Part shown: in pieces, positions 43,414 through 52,526 of the stretch
Layout: each line of letters begins with the position of its first letter
Numbering within the stretch: the first letter of the stretch is position 1
Source of the DNA: Piezodorus guildinii
Lineage: Eukaryota; Arthropoda; Insecta; Hemiptera; Pentatomidae
Direction: 5' to 3'
Length of the DNA stretch: 64,000 nt
NCBI GenBank assembly: GCA_023052935.1
Contig: CM041292.1
Span: 35,284,639-35,348,638, forward strand
Position numbers and translations under genes: made by a program
Notes under the pieces: model-generated
Told to the model about the DNA's origin: nothing
Database searches by the model: none
Seen by the model: only the letters and a program-made list of their open reading frames with translations

Positions 43414-44906
43414 GTGATTCTACATTATTATGTCACATTTTTCTCATATTACTAGTTCTTAATCACTTAATATATTATATGTAATAATAACAATAAACAT
43501 TATTCAAATATCATATCCATGCATGCCACTTCATTACTTGCATTTATTATTTCCTTCCACCCATGATTTTTTTACAAATTCTATACATTCCCTTAAGAAA
43601 ATTACAAATATTTTATTTTTATAACATAATAATAATTTTAGTGCAAGCTTAAAAAAAACTAATTACTGTAATTAGGTAATGAAGTTGTGAAAAAAACACA
43701 ATGATTACTTACTACTTAATTACCAAACCAAAATCTTTCAACAATTCAAAACATGATGATTATAAATTAATAAATATCTGTCATTTTTTATCCAAAAGTA
43801 AAAGTTTCATTAATGGTTATGAACAAAGTATGTCCTCAACGGAGGAATATCAAATTTATTCAATAGGAAAGTTGTATTTTTTTTAATAATCAACTAAAAC
43901 ATATGTTCATTTACTTACATAAATTTCAACAAGTTCTAATTTACAAATATAAATAATTTTAAATTTAACATAAATATACCTTTTCTGTTTTGATTACCTG
44001 AACTGCTAAAACACTTTGTGTTTCACTTTATATATTTCCAATTTTACTATTGAATATAAATATCTTAAATACATATCTAAATATAAGATATAAATAAATC
44101 AGAAAATTAATCGAGACAATAGAAATTTAACCTAGAAAAGATTAAGTGAAAAAAAAATCACAATAATTGCTATAAATGAACCTTTGTTTTTATTTATTAA
44201 AATTTATAGATAGGTATTCATATAGTGAAAATTCTATATTTTACTTATTGAAGACTAAATAGTTGTCCATGTGTTGAATATGAAGGATGAGATGATTCGG
44301 GTGGCGGTCTTAAAAGACTAGAAAATAGTAAACAACTATTTTATTATCCGATTTTTCAACCCACTTTGCGGGTCTTTATCAGGACTTACAAGTGAGAGTC
44401 AAGAAGTACCTGCCATATTACATAATATAGCATTTTCTTAAGTCATAATTTGTTCAGTAAAGCCTTTCTGTTAGTATACAAAGGTCATTGTAATTTAATT
44501 ATACAGTTTCTTTACCCATATATTCTATTTTTATGTTTTATATAGTTACATCCTCTTACTCAGTAGTATATAAAATACTGTTTTTAATCTCATTTTAATT
44601 TTTAATAATTTATATACATTTTTTGTATTTCTATATTCTCTTTAATTGCTCTTTCACATATATATGTTGTTATTCGTTCATTGTATGTCTTTTATTTTTG
44701 ATGATGACCCACAATGAGGTTCAAAACGTTGGCAAAGAATTAATAGTTAAAACTATTTAATTGTTTCTTTTTACTGACCACCACCCGGTCTAATTTCTTT
44801 CTTTAAATAAAAAAATATTTATTGGAAACCTATTGGCCAAACTATTTTATTTAGTTAGTTGTTTTTTTTTCATAATTAATTTTCTAATAGTAAAAATCAC
44901 TTTCAG
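43414..44906 (+). other. ush: ush intron 4, contains a fold-back element
   Basis: AT-rich intron splitting a zinc finger. Outside the fold-back element (44,289-44,797) no repeat was recognised; an open frame at 43,701-43,886 has no domain and is probably chance. Confidence 0.5.
44289..44797. mobile_element. fold-back element with hammerhead-like motifs in both arms
   Basis: The termini GAGATGATTCGGGTGGCGGT and its near-complement (GACCACCACCCGGTCTAATT) enclose about 510 bp. The left arm, read on the minus strand (44,385-44,349), has CTGATAA, a five-pair hairpin (GACCC ... GGGTT), then GAAA and AATCGG. The right arm, on the plus strand (44,700-44,735), has TGATGA, a GACC ... GGTT hairpin, then CAAAACGTTGGC. 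The layout of conserved core, stem and GAAA-like box resembles the hammerhead motif reported in Penelope-like retroelements. The right copy is mutated at core positions. It lies in a ush intron. Confidence 0.5.
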
Positions 44907-45213
44907 ATTCTCATCCAGTAAAACCTTCCGAGCTCATAAACTACACTACTGCAGCACGAGGCACAAGAAGCCAGGCGGAGAAGGTGCTGAAGGAGATACC
45001 CCATTCCTCGCCCTTCCAACCAACCCGATACTCATCGTCCCTTATTCCTTGTTCGAGGGTGCAAGTTTAGTCAGCGGTGGAGGAGCGCTCCCACCAACAG
45101 ATACAGCTTGCTTACTCTTGCCCGACGGAAGTCTGCAGCCAATGGCTCAAGCTATTCCAAGGCCGCTATCGGAAAAATCAAGACCCACCTCAACATTTTC
45201 CTCTCCCCCTCAG
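44907..45213 (+). CDS. ush: ush exon 5: end of C2HC finger and a FOG-conserved segment
   Basis: The acceptor TTTCAG ends at 44,906 and the donor GTATAT starts at 45,214. It completes the codon split in exon 4 and leaves in phase 0. The first residues (FSSSKTFRAHKLHYC) finish the C2HC finger whose cysteines are in the previous exon. A hydrophobic, conserved-looking segment follows: PFLALPTNPILIVPYSLFEG, then a stretch ending DTACLLLPDGSLQPMAQAIP. To my recollection similar LPxxPIxIxPYS and DTxCxLLxxGxLQP segments occur in FOG/Ush proteins between fingers, which supports the assignment; an alignment would settle it. The next intron carries the mariner copy. Confidence 0.93.
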
Positions 45214-45431
45214 GTATATATTCCCTATTAATGTGAATCATTATAGTTTGTTCTTTTAAATTTGTAATTATGAAAGGACTGTTGATAATTTAGTAGTAAT
45301 ATATAATATTAGTATTTTTTATTTCTCTCTTACTTTAAAGATGGAAATTTCTGTTAGCTTATTACTTTTTACATTCAAAAGGTTAATAATGATAGAACAT
45401 AAATTTCTTTAATCCTTCCTACTCTTTTATA

Positions 45432-46330
45432 TTGGGTTGATGCAAAATTAATGCAGGTTTCCTCTATTGCAATATCTTCATTCCAATTGTGTAAACAAAG
45501 CTAATCCTAACATTGATCATTATTATACCAAAACAAACCTTATCTAATACCCTCTCTTTCACCATGAATTTGTTTAGTAAAATCGTTTTGTTCAGTGTGT
45601 TCAAAGGTCTTGAATCGAAAATGTCAAAGTGCGATTTTCGTCAAATTTATTTTTACGAATTTAAATTAGGGCGCAGCGCTGCGCAAACGGCTCGTAATAT
45701 TAATGAAGTGTGGGGTCAGGGGGCTATTAATGAGTGCACGGTGCAGCGTTGGTTCCAGAAGTTTCGCAGAGGAGATTTCGACCTCGAAGACAAGGAAGGT
45801 CGGGGCCGTCATCTTGGTCTGGACAACGACCAGCTGAGGTCAAAAGTGGAAGAAGACCCAACCAAAACCACACGAGAAATGGCGGCGGAACTCGGAACTC
45901 AAAAATTGCAACGTCTTTGCCCAGCATTGATGAATCGGAAGGGGCCGATCCTGCTCCACGATAACGCCAGACCACACGTTGCACAACCAACGCTTCGACG
46001 ACTGCACGAGTTGGGCTACGAAGTTCTCCAACATCCGCCTTATTCACCTGACCTCTCTCCTACAGACTTCCACTTTTTCAGGCATCTGGACAACTTTTTG
46101 AGGGAGAAAAATTTTCAAAACCAGGACGACATTGAAAATTCTTTTCGTGATTTCATTGAGTCCAGGGATTCGGATTTTTTTTCTGGTGGAATAAGAACGT
46201 TTTTTGAACGTTGGCAAAAGTGCATTGATTCAGATGGAAATTATTTTGATTAAATATATATGGTTAAAGTAAAGATATGGCGTATTTACAATACCTACTA
46301 AAAACCTGCATTAATTTTGCATCAACCCAA
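45432..46330 (+). mobile_element. mariner element with perfect inverted termini and an internal deletion
   Basis: The ends TTGGGTTGATGCAAAATT and their exact complement (29 bp identical) are flanked by TA on both sides (45,430-45,431 and 46,331-46,332), the canonical mariner target. At 899 bp it is about 400 bp shorter than a typical mariner. It lies in the ush intron between exons 5 and 6, in the same orientation as the gene. The perfect ends suggest recent mobilisation by a transposase supplied in trans. Confidence 0.95.
45621..46253 (+). CDS. internally deleted mariner transposase, frame preserved
   Basis: From the ATG at 45,621 the frame is open for 210 codons; a longer upstream extension to 45,513 has no mariner similarity, so I prefer the internal start. 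Residues about 1-90 are the DNA-binding part (FRQIYFYEFKLGRSAAQTAR, then the RWFQKFRRGDFDLEDKEGRG linker). After TTREMAAELG the sequence jumps to a C-terminal part with HDNARPH and YSPDLSPTDFHFF, which carry the second and third aspartates of the D,D34D triad. About 130 residues, including the first catalytic aspartate, are missing, so it cannot be catalytic but may still bind mariner ends. The deletion kept the reading frame. Confidence 0.9.
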   Translation: MSKCDFRQIYFYEFKLGRSAAQTARNINEVWGQGAINECTVQRWFQKFRRGDFDLEDKEGRGRHLGLDNDQLRSKVEEDPTKTTREMAAELGTQKLQRLCPALMNRKGPILLHDNARPHVAQPTLRRLHELGYEVLQHPPYSPDLSPTDFHFFRHLDNFLREKNFQNQDDIENSFRDFIESRDSDFFSGGIRTFFERWQKCIDSDGNYFD

Positions 46331-46734
46331 TAGTTCTTGTATTATTATATAATGTACCAATTTAAAAAAAAAAAAAAAAACATCAACAGTTCAGCTAGTT
46401 TGACATAATGTTATTTTGTTTAAAGATGGAAAAAATACATATATTAATTTACAGTAAATTTTAGTTCGAGAGGTAGAATATTTTTATGTTTCTAAAGGTC
46501 TTGTGTGAATTATTTTCAGTTTATTTCAATTTCATTGCAATTATTTGTAAATTTATTAGCCATTTTATCTAGTATAAATTTCTAGTACTACTACTTGTTT
46601 TCAATATTTCAAAATTTTAAAATAAAATGGTAAATTATTCTTTAGAAAGTGATTTTTTTTTTCATTTTGCTTTAATATAGAAAATAAATAATAATAAGAG
46701 TCACTAATATAATTTATTAATTTTTTTTTTTTAG

Positions 46735-47532
46735 GTTGAAAAGCCTGTCGAAAAAGACCCTAAGCGAGAGGGCTCTCCTTTAGACCTCAGTTGTAAACGA
46801 ACCGAAGAAACAGATGAAGATGAAAAAGAAAACAGACAAGAAAATAGGGAAACTGAAGATATAGTGTGTGCACCCTCCATTCCAGCTCTGTTATCTGCTT
46901 CATCTACATGCTCTTCGCCTCCTGTTTCTCCAGCATCCTCTAAACAACAATCTACAAGCCCCAAGTCTCCAAGGCCAAATGGATCTCGGACTGAACCAGA
47001 CTTAAGTTTGCAAGGACTTCTCTTAGCCGCTGTATCCGCACAGCATGTTCCTCCGGAATTCCTCCCTCATTTGTCAGCTATGTATTCTCGGTTCAAAACC
47101 AAACCACCGATTCCACCGATCCCGATCATTCCATCAGATTTAGCTCTTAGATTAGCATCTGCTGAATTACCCCCACCTGCTCCACCACAAGTCCTTGTCA
47201 AACAAGGTGATTCCAAGTGCCAAGAGTGTAATATAGTATTTTACAAGCATGAAAACTATATAGCACATAAGAAACATTATTGTTCCGCACGAAAGACCGA
47301 GGATAAAACCCCGAGTCCTGTGGTTCCGTCCCCTCCTCTATCAGCTTCACCTAAAGAAGCAGCGAAAAGCCCAGTAGGACCATCAACCTCTAAAACGATG
47401 TACCAGTTTATCTGTGCAGCATGTGGAATCAAATTTACTTCTTACGATAACCTTGCAGCACACCAGACCTATTACTGTCCGAAGAGGAACTCTGTGGATA
47501 CCGACAAGCCTAGAAAATGTCCAAAATGTAAG
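46735..47532 (+). CDS. ush: ush exon 6: CtBP motif and two C2HC fingers
   Basis: This is the largest coding exon (266 codons, phase 0 at both ends). The acceptor follows a 12-T tract (TTAG) ending at 46,734 and the donor is GTAAGG at 47,533. The start carries SPLDLSCKR, a PxDLS-type motif that recruits the corepressor CtBP and is conserved in FOG and Ush. An acidic stretch (ETDEDEKENRQENRETED), a Ser/Pro-rich region and a Pro-rich segment (KPPIPPIPIIP) follow. Two C2HC fingers come next: CQECNIVFYKHENYIAHKKH then YC at about residue 161-182, and CAACGIKFTSYDNLAAHQTY then YC at about 226-247. The exon ends in KCPKCK. These fingers correspond to the GATA-contacting pair of FOG proteins. Confidence 0.96.
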
Positions 47533-47635
47533 GTAAGGTATAATATTTAAGTTTACAACATACATTAACTAATTAAAACGATGTGAGAATGGTTGACTGT
47601 TTGTAGATATTCAGAAGTTAATTCTGGGTGCCATC

Positions 47636-47836
47636 ATCAAAACACTTAATTAAGTAGAAACTTTATTTATTTGAGCCGACGTTTTGCCCTAAATTTTAGG
47701 CCATCTGCTAGGCGATTGAAGGAGGAGGATCACAACAATGACTAATTAAAAATTTAATTGCCCTAATGATGGCCTAAAATTTAGGCCAAAACGTTGGCTC
47801 AAATAAATAAAGTTTTGACTTAATTAAGTGTTTTAA
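47636..47836. mobile_element. short fold-back element with a hammerhead-like hairpin in both arms
   Basis: The arms of about 65-75 bp start AAAACACTTAATTAAG and end in its complement. Read outward, each arm contains CTAATGA or CAGATGG, then the hairpin GGCCTAAAATTTAGGCC (47,771-47,787 on the right), then AAAACGT and a (T/C)GGCTC end. The layout again resembles a hammerhead core with stem II, but the invariant G of CTGATGA and of GAAA is changed on the right side. It lies in a ush intron. Confidence 0.5.
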
Positions 47837-48561
47837 TAACTGTACCCCTAAATAACTTCTCTTCAATTAACTAATTATATTATACTGAACTAAAATTAGG
47901 ATTTTTAAAATGTTGTCTTTCATAAGATTTTTAATTTTTAACTCCAGTGATATTCATGTCATTGGATTTGGCTTTTAAAAAGGCTAACAAAATATAGGCT
48001 CTAGCAAAAAATGTATCGATTTTTTTTTTTTTTTTTTTAAATACTCATAGACTAAAACGTGAAAAATAGCAATAACCAGATTCATAAAATAAAAATATAT
48101 TGTTGAACTAAGAAATATCTTTATATTTTTATCTTATATTCTTGTTGATTTTTTTAATAAACAAGAATCGCTACTATTTAATTTGCCTTATATTTTAAGT
48201 GTTAAATTAAACTAAAGTAATTTAAACCATTTTTTGTATAAAAATCTAAAATAATTCCTGGAAACTTCGATAATAAATGATATGGTAAACATATATCCCA
48301 TTAATCAATTCTCAAGAGTTAATTATATTAAACTGGACAATAATGAATTTTATACAATTTTTTTAGTATTACATTTTTTAACATCACATTTATTTAATGT
48401 GTGGCCTGCTCTAAGGTGTGTGATATAAATGTACTTGATAAAGTTCATTAAAAGACATAATATTTGTAGGAGTGTAATACTATCTATTTATGTTATATTT
48501 AAGATAATGGTTAACTATAATTATATACTTTTAAAACCCTAACATTTTTGGATTATTACAG

Positions 48562-48792
48562 CTAGCATGTGCCGGACCAGATCACGTATGCAGTGCCAAT
48601 ATTAGTACAGGCTGGAAATGCCCATGCTGCCCCCTAACCAGCCCTACAGCAAGTGCAGCACAAAAACACATGGATACGCACATTGGAGTCAAAGCATTTT
48701 TGTGCACTATCTGCAACTACAAAGGAAATACGCTTCGAGGGATGAGAACACACATCAGGCTCCATTTCGATAAACGGCCTGCAGATGTTAAT
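48562..48792 (+). CDS. ush: ush exon 7: two C2H2 fingers
   Basis: The acceptor TTACAG ends at 48,561 and the donor GTATGT starts at 48,793; phase 0 at both ends, 77 codons. After LACAGPDHVCSANISTGW come CPCCPLTSPTASAAQKHMDT with H following (C-x2-C-x12-H-x3-H) and, eight residues later, CTICNYKGNTLRGMRTHIRL with H. These match the paired C2H2 fingers (7 and 8) that precede the last C2HC finger in FOG-family proteins. The motif CxxC from the end of exon 6 (KCPKCK) is followed by further cysteines here and may form an additional metal site. Confidence 0.95.
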
Positions 48793-49089
48793 GTATGTAT
48801 TTTGTACATAAATTTTATGTTGATTTAATTTAATTAAAAAAACAACAAACTATAATCGACATAATCCTTCTAAGTAGAATCAGTATTATAGCCGTTCTCA
48901 ATCCAGCTAGAGTGTTGACTTTCATTGGTTTGAAGTTTTTTTATAGAGTCCCTCTCATTGCATCTATTTTAGAATTTCATTTTGGTAAACATAAGTTGGC
49001 TTATTGTGCCCTGAGGATATAAACCCTTTAAAAATCAACTCTATACAACTTACAAACCCCTCTGTGGTATAATAATTATGTATTCTGTT

Positions 49090-49295
49090 ATTTTAACTGT
49101 GGGAAAATCCTGGACTAGAGAGACCCTAGGACAAATCTGGCCTCTGTAAAATGGGTATCCAAAAATTTGGCAGAAAACCTGGGGGCTGAATGTGATCTCG
49201 GCCCAATCACCTCATTGCATGGCTGTTGGCCTATAAACAGTATGAATGTCTATATGGGCTGAACCCAAAACCCGTTTTGGTACAGGATGTTTTTT
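49090..49295 (+). mobile_element. SINE family 2 body in a ush intron
   Basis: CTGGACTAGAGAGACCCTAG, AAATGGGTATCCAAAAATTT, AAAACCTGGGGGCTG and GGCCCAATCACCTCATTGC match the family 2 body in plus orientation. The tRNA-like head is missing. Confidence 0.6.
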
Positions 49296-49978
49296 TTAAT
49301 ATATAAAACTCATTCTGTTTCACCGTTTCAACTTTGTTAATCTTGGAGCGATTCCTAAAAAACTAAAAATAGTATTTTATTTTGTCACATTTATTTTAGA
49401 AATGGGTCATAACCGTAATAAATTTTTAATAAACAGCAATACAGTTTTGCAATAGTAACTTTTATTTTATAAAAATTTTGTATTAGTTTCTTGTTTCCAT
49501 AGATATGAAGTTCTTGAGAAGTGAGCAAAGGAACATTTCTCAGTTTTTAATTTCTTTGTCGAAATTTTAAAACCCTACTTGTCTGCCTTAGCCATAGTTT
49601 AAAACCCACTGTTTGTTTTTGTTTTTTTCAATCATTTTCTTTTAAGTTGTAATAAAAATTCAAGAATCAAAATTGGGTCACTTGTTAATTAATTTTCCTT
49701 TCTTTTTACACTAACTATGTTAAAGAAAATCACTCCTCAGGATATGAGGTATAGGGAGTAAGGATATGTATCTTACTATGAATTCAAACATAATGATAAA
49801 GAACAATAGAAATAATATATTCTGAGAAAAATTTAATTCGGAGTATCAAAGAAAAAAATATATAGAGAACTCAGGTTATTAAGTTGACAACAAATATTTA
49901 TACTAAACTAACTTTAAAAAATTGTATTAGGCAACATCAATATAAATTTCCATTAATCGAAACCTTTAATTTATGCAG

Positions 49979-50149
49979 GAAGAAAGCTTCATTACTTGTA
50001 TAGTTGAGGACCCAGTTGCACAGCCTATGGAAACAAACCAAGAAGAAGATTCTCGAGTTTCTCCTAAAAATGAAAAATGCAATGGAGAAGAGGTCAGAGT
50101 GAAAGAAGAAGCTAAAGAGGGAGAAGATGAAGAAGAGGAGTACATAGAG
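49979..50149 (+). CDS. ush: ush exon 8: acidic linker
   Basis: The acceptor TATGCAG ends at 49,978 and the donor GTACAT starts at 50,150; phase 0, 57 codons. It encodes a strongly acidic linker (ETNQEEDSRVSP, then EEAKEGEDEEEEYIE) before the last finger. GEEVRVKEE contains a VKEE match to the SUMO-acceptor consensus (hydrophobic-K-x-E). Intact splice sites and phase support it as an exon despite low complexity. Confidence 0.88.
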
Positions 50150-50314
50150 GTACATATTTCTCTAAATTAACTGTTTTTTAATAAGATAATAGTTATTATA
50201 TTAAAAAGAGGAAAGAAATTTAACTTTTAATTTATGCAAAAAAATAAAGTAATATGCTTTAATAATAATGGAGTTGTTGTCTATTGAGATTTGGGATGGA
50301 TAAATTGGTTGGAA

Positions 50315-51150
50315 GTGCAATCAGCAAGAAAGCATACCAAAAAGAAAACTTATTTTATTTGTGTGCCGATGTTTAGGCTTGCTCTGTGGACCTTGATCAA
50401 GGCTAAATAAACAAACAAGATAAAAACCGATACAATTAAAATTAAAAAAATAATAAGTTAAGTACAATAATAAGATTAATAAAATATGGAAACAAACAAT
50501 AATATAAAATGATAATATTGGTATGAAAATATTTGAAGACTATAATAAGAAACTAAGCAACTAATTAAAGTTAAAATAAGAACAATAATATTAATTTAAT
50601 TAAATGATACTATTAAATATTAACTTAATAATAATATCTAATTAAATTATAATTTTTGGGGCCACCCACAGCGTAGTGGTTAGCATAACAGCTTTCTATG
50701 CCAAAGGTCGTGGCTTCAAACCCGCGGATGGCCCTAGGATTTTTTAATGGGAGTAAAAAGTCCTTAGTTATGCCGTCCTTCGGAGGGGATGTTAAAAGGT
50801 GGTCCCGAGCCTGTGTGATGTCGGGTACTTGTTAAAGATCCCTATCCTAATAAAACCTGGATAGGCAAAATTTAGGACTCCCACTGTAGCATCATCCGAT
50901 TAGCCATAGCAGCATAAAAGTGACGTTAAACGAATAAACAAACAAACAATTATAATTTTTAATTATTGTTTGTTTCCATATTTTATTACTGATATCTTAT
51001 TATTGTACTTAACGTATTATTATATTTCTTTTGATTGTATAGGTATTATATTGTTTTTCTTAGCCCTGATCAAGGTCCACAATGAAGGCCGAAAACTCGG
51101 CACACATAAAAATAATTTTTTCTTATTGGTGTGTTTTCTTGGTGACCGTA
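50315..51150. mobile_element. large fold-back element with hammerhead-like motifs, split by a SINE
   Basis: Two inverted arms of more than 200 bp (about 50,330-50,515 and 50,955-51,130) pair over long blocks such as TATTGTTTGTTTCCATATTT. Each arm carries the motif CTGATCAAGGTCCACAATGA (51,065 on) or TTGATCAAGGTCCACAGAGC (minus strand from 50,398), then AGGCCGAAAACTCGGCACAC or AAGCCTAAACATCGGCACAC. This is close to CTGATGA, a GGTC ... GGCC hairpin, then GAAA. The spacer holds a family 1 SINE (50,658-50,950). It lies in a ush intron. Confidence 0.55.
50658..50950 (+). mobile_element. tRNA-derived SINE, family 1 (best-preserved copy)
   Basis: It begins GGGGCCACCCACAGCGTAG, with an A-box-like TAGTGGTTAGCA, a B-box-like GTGGCTTCAAACCCG, the conserved body (GGATTTTTTAATGGGAGTAA, GGTGGTCCCGAGCCTG, CCTGGATAGGCAAAATTTAG, ATCCGATTAGCCATAGC) and a tail GACGTTAAACGAATAAACAA followed by CAAACAA. 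It is about 290 bp long and serves as the reference for the family. Confidence 0.88.
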
Positions 51151-51239
51151 CTCCCAACCAACTTCTTCAACATGTGCTTTTTTTTCATCAGTTTTCTGAA
51201 CGAGAATTTTACTTTTAAATATAACTATATTAATAAACA

Positions 51240-51330
51240 TAGTTGGGTAGCTTAGCGGCTAAGGTAGTGTACTTCTGAGTCCTGGTTGGGGTTTAGCTGT
51301 TACTTATAAAATACCTCCGATTCTCGTGTG
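51240..51330 (+). mobile_element. tRNA-like SINE head (family 3?)
   Basis: GGGTAGCTTAGCGGCTAAGG then TCCTGGTTGGG has the layout of a degenerate tRNA A and B box. It is only a weak match to the other family 3 fragments. Confidence 0.35.
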
Positions 51331-52265
51331 ATAAACCATTGCCCTAATAGGAAGAAACTTTAAACGAAACGCTAGTGTATGTAATATCTACATACTTATG
51401 TAGTATTATTACCTCAGTATCAATTTATGGATTTCCTCAATCTCGAGAACCTTTTGAATGCAACACTTAGGTCTGTCAAAATATGCTACCATCCTTTTAT
51501 GTTAATGTATTCACTCAAAGAAATATGGTTTGAAGTGATAGAATACAGTAGAGGTAGTAGAAATATAGATTATTCTATTATAAAAATTTAAACTATATGT
51601 TTGGTCTATTTAATTGTTATAATTACACATTAATAGTTCAGATATAGAAGAAAATATGCAATTAAAATTAATTGCATTCACACGACATCAGGTGGTTGGA
51701 TAGAGGTAGGCATTATTCTAAAATAGAGAAAATCCGGTATTTAGTTGGGTAATCAGTTTATAATTAGAGAATTTTGAATGTGAGAAATGAAATAACATTA
51801 TTTTTGTCTGAGAAAATGGAATGATACTCTATATATTTGCTTTTATACTGTTGCATGTTGATTAACATAAATATTAGTCGGGCAGTCAGGGATAAAATGG
51901 TATTTTAAGAAGAAATTACCATGGCAAAGTTGTGAAATGCATCAATGTTTTAGGTTTAAAAGAAGCTAGAAAATACTTAAATTACTGGAGGATGGAATTA
52001 GACCTACCCAACTACTTGTCAATAAATTACTTGAAGTGGAGATCTCAAAAGGTCCTGAACATAAATAAAAGAATAAGTTATTATTAAATTTTTTATTTTT
52101 TTTACAAGGGAAAATTATTCGGGTCGGGGTATATGATTAGTTAAGGAATAGCTCACTAATAATTCTTTAAATGTATTGTTTTATTAAGTACCAATTTAAT
52201 AGAACCTCTTTCCTCTCTTTAAAATTATTTTTATATCACAAAGAAATTAATTTCTGACCTTGTAG
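51331..52265 (+). other. ush: rest of the ush intron before the last exon, no feature seen
   Basis: AT-rich intronic DNA with no recognised exon or repeat. Confidence 0.4.
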
Positions 52266-52526
52266 GTCGAGGATGTAGCTGTTAAACCTGAACCAGTTTC
52301 TGTAAAATCAGAAGAAAATGATGAACCTCAAGAAACAGCTGACGACCTTTCAATCAACAATAATAAAAAGTCAGGACCTCGGTACTGCAAGTCTTGCGAC
52401 ATCTCATTTAATTATCTCTCTACCTTTATAGCCCATAAGAAATTTTATTGTTCTTCACATCTAGGTGAAAACCCAAACAATGCTAGTAATAATAATAATA
52501 GACCAACAGGAACACCTGTTACATAG
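52266..52526 (+). CDS. ush: ush last coding exon: SUMO-like motifs and C-terminal C2HC finger
   Basis: The acceptor TTGTAG ends at 52,265; the frame enters in phase 0 and stops at TAG 52,524-52,526 (86 residues). The first part holds two SUMO-acceptor-like sites (VKPE and VKSE within [17 protein letters not shown]). The finger [19 protein letters not shown] followed by KKFYCSSH is a C2HC finger closely resembling the last finger of FOG proteins. A short Asn-rich tail ends TPVT, so the last finger sits about 20 residues from the C-terminus. Confidence 0.95.
   Translation, partial: VEDVAVKPEPVSVKSEENDEPQETADDLSINNNKKSGPRYCKSCDISFNYLSTFIAHKKFYCSSHLGENPNNASNNNNRPTGTPVT

Noticed and set aside
45727..46047. 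minus-strand frames inside the mariner copy
   Set aside because: Shadows of the transposase frame.
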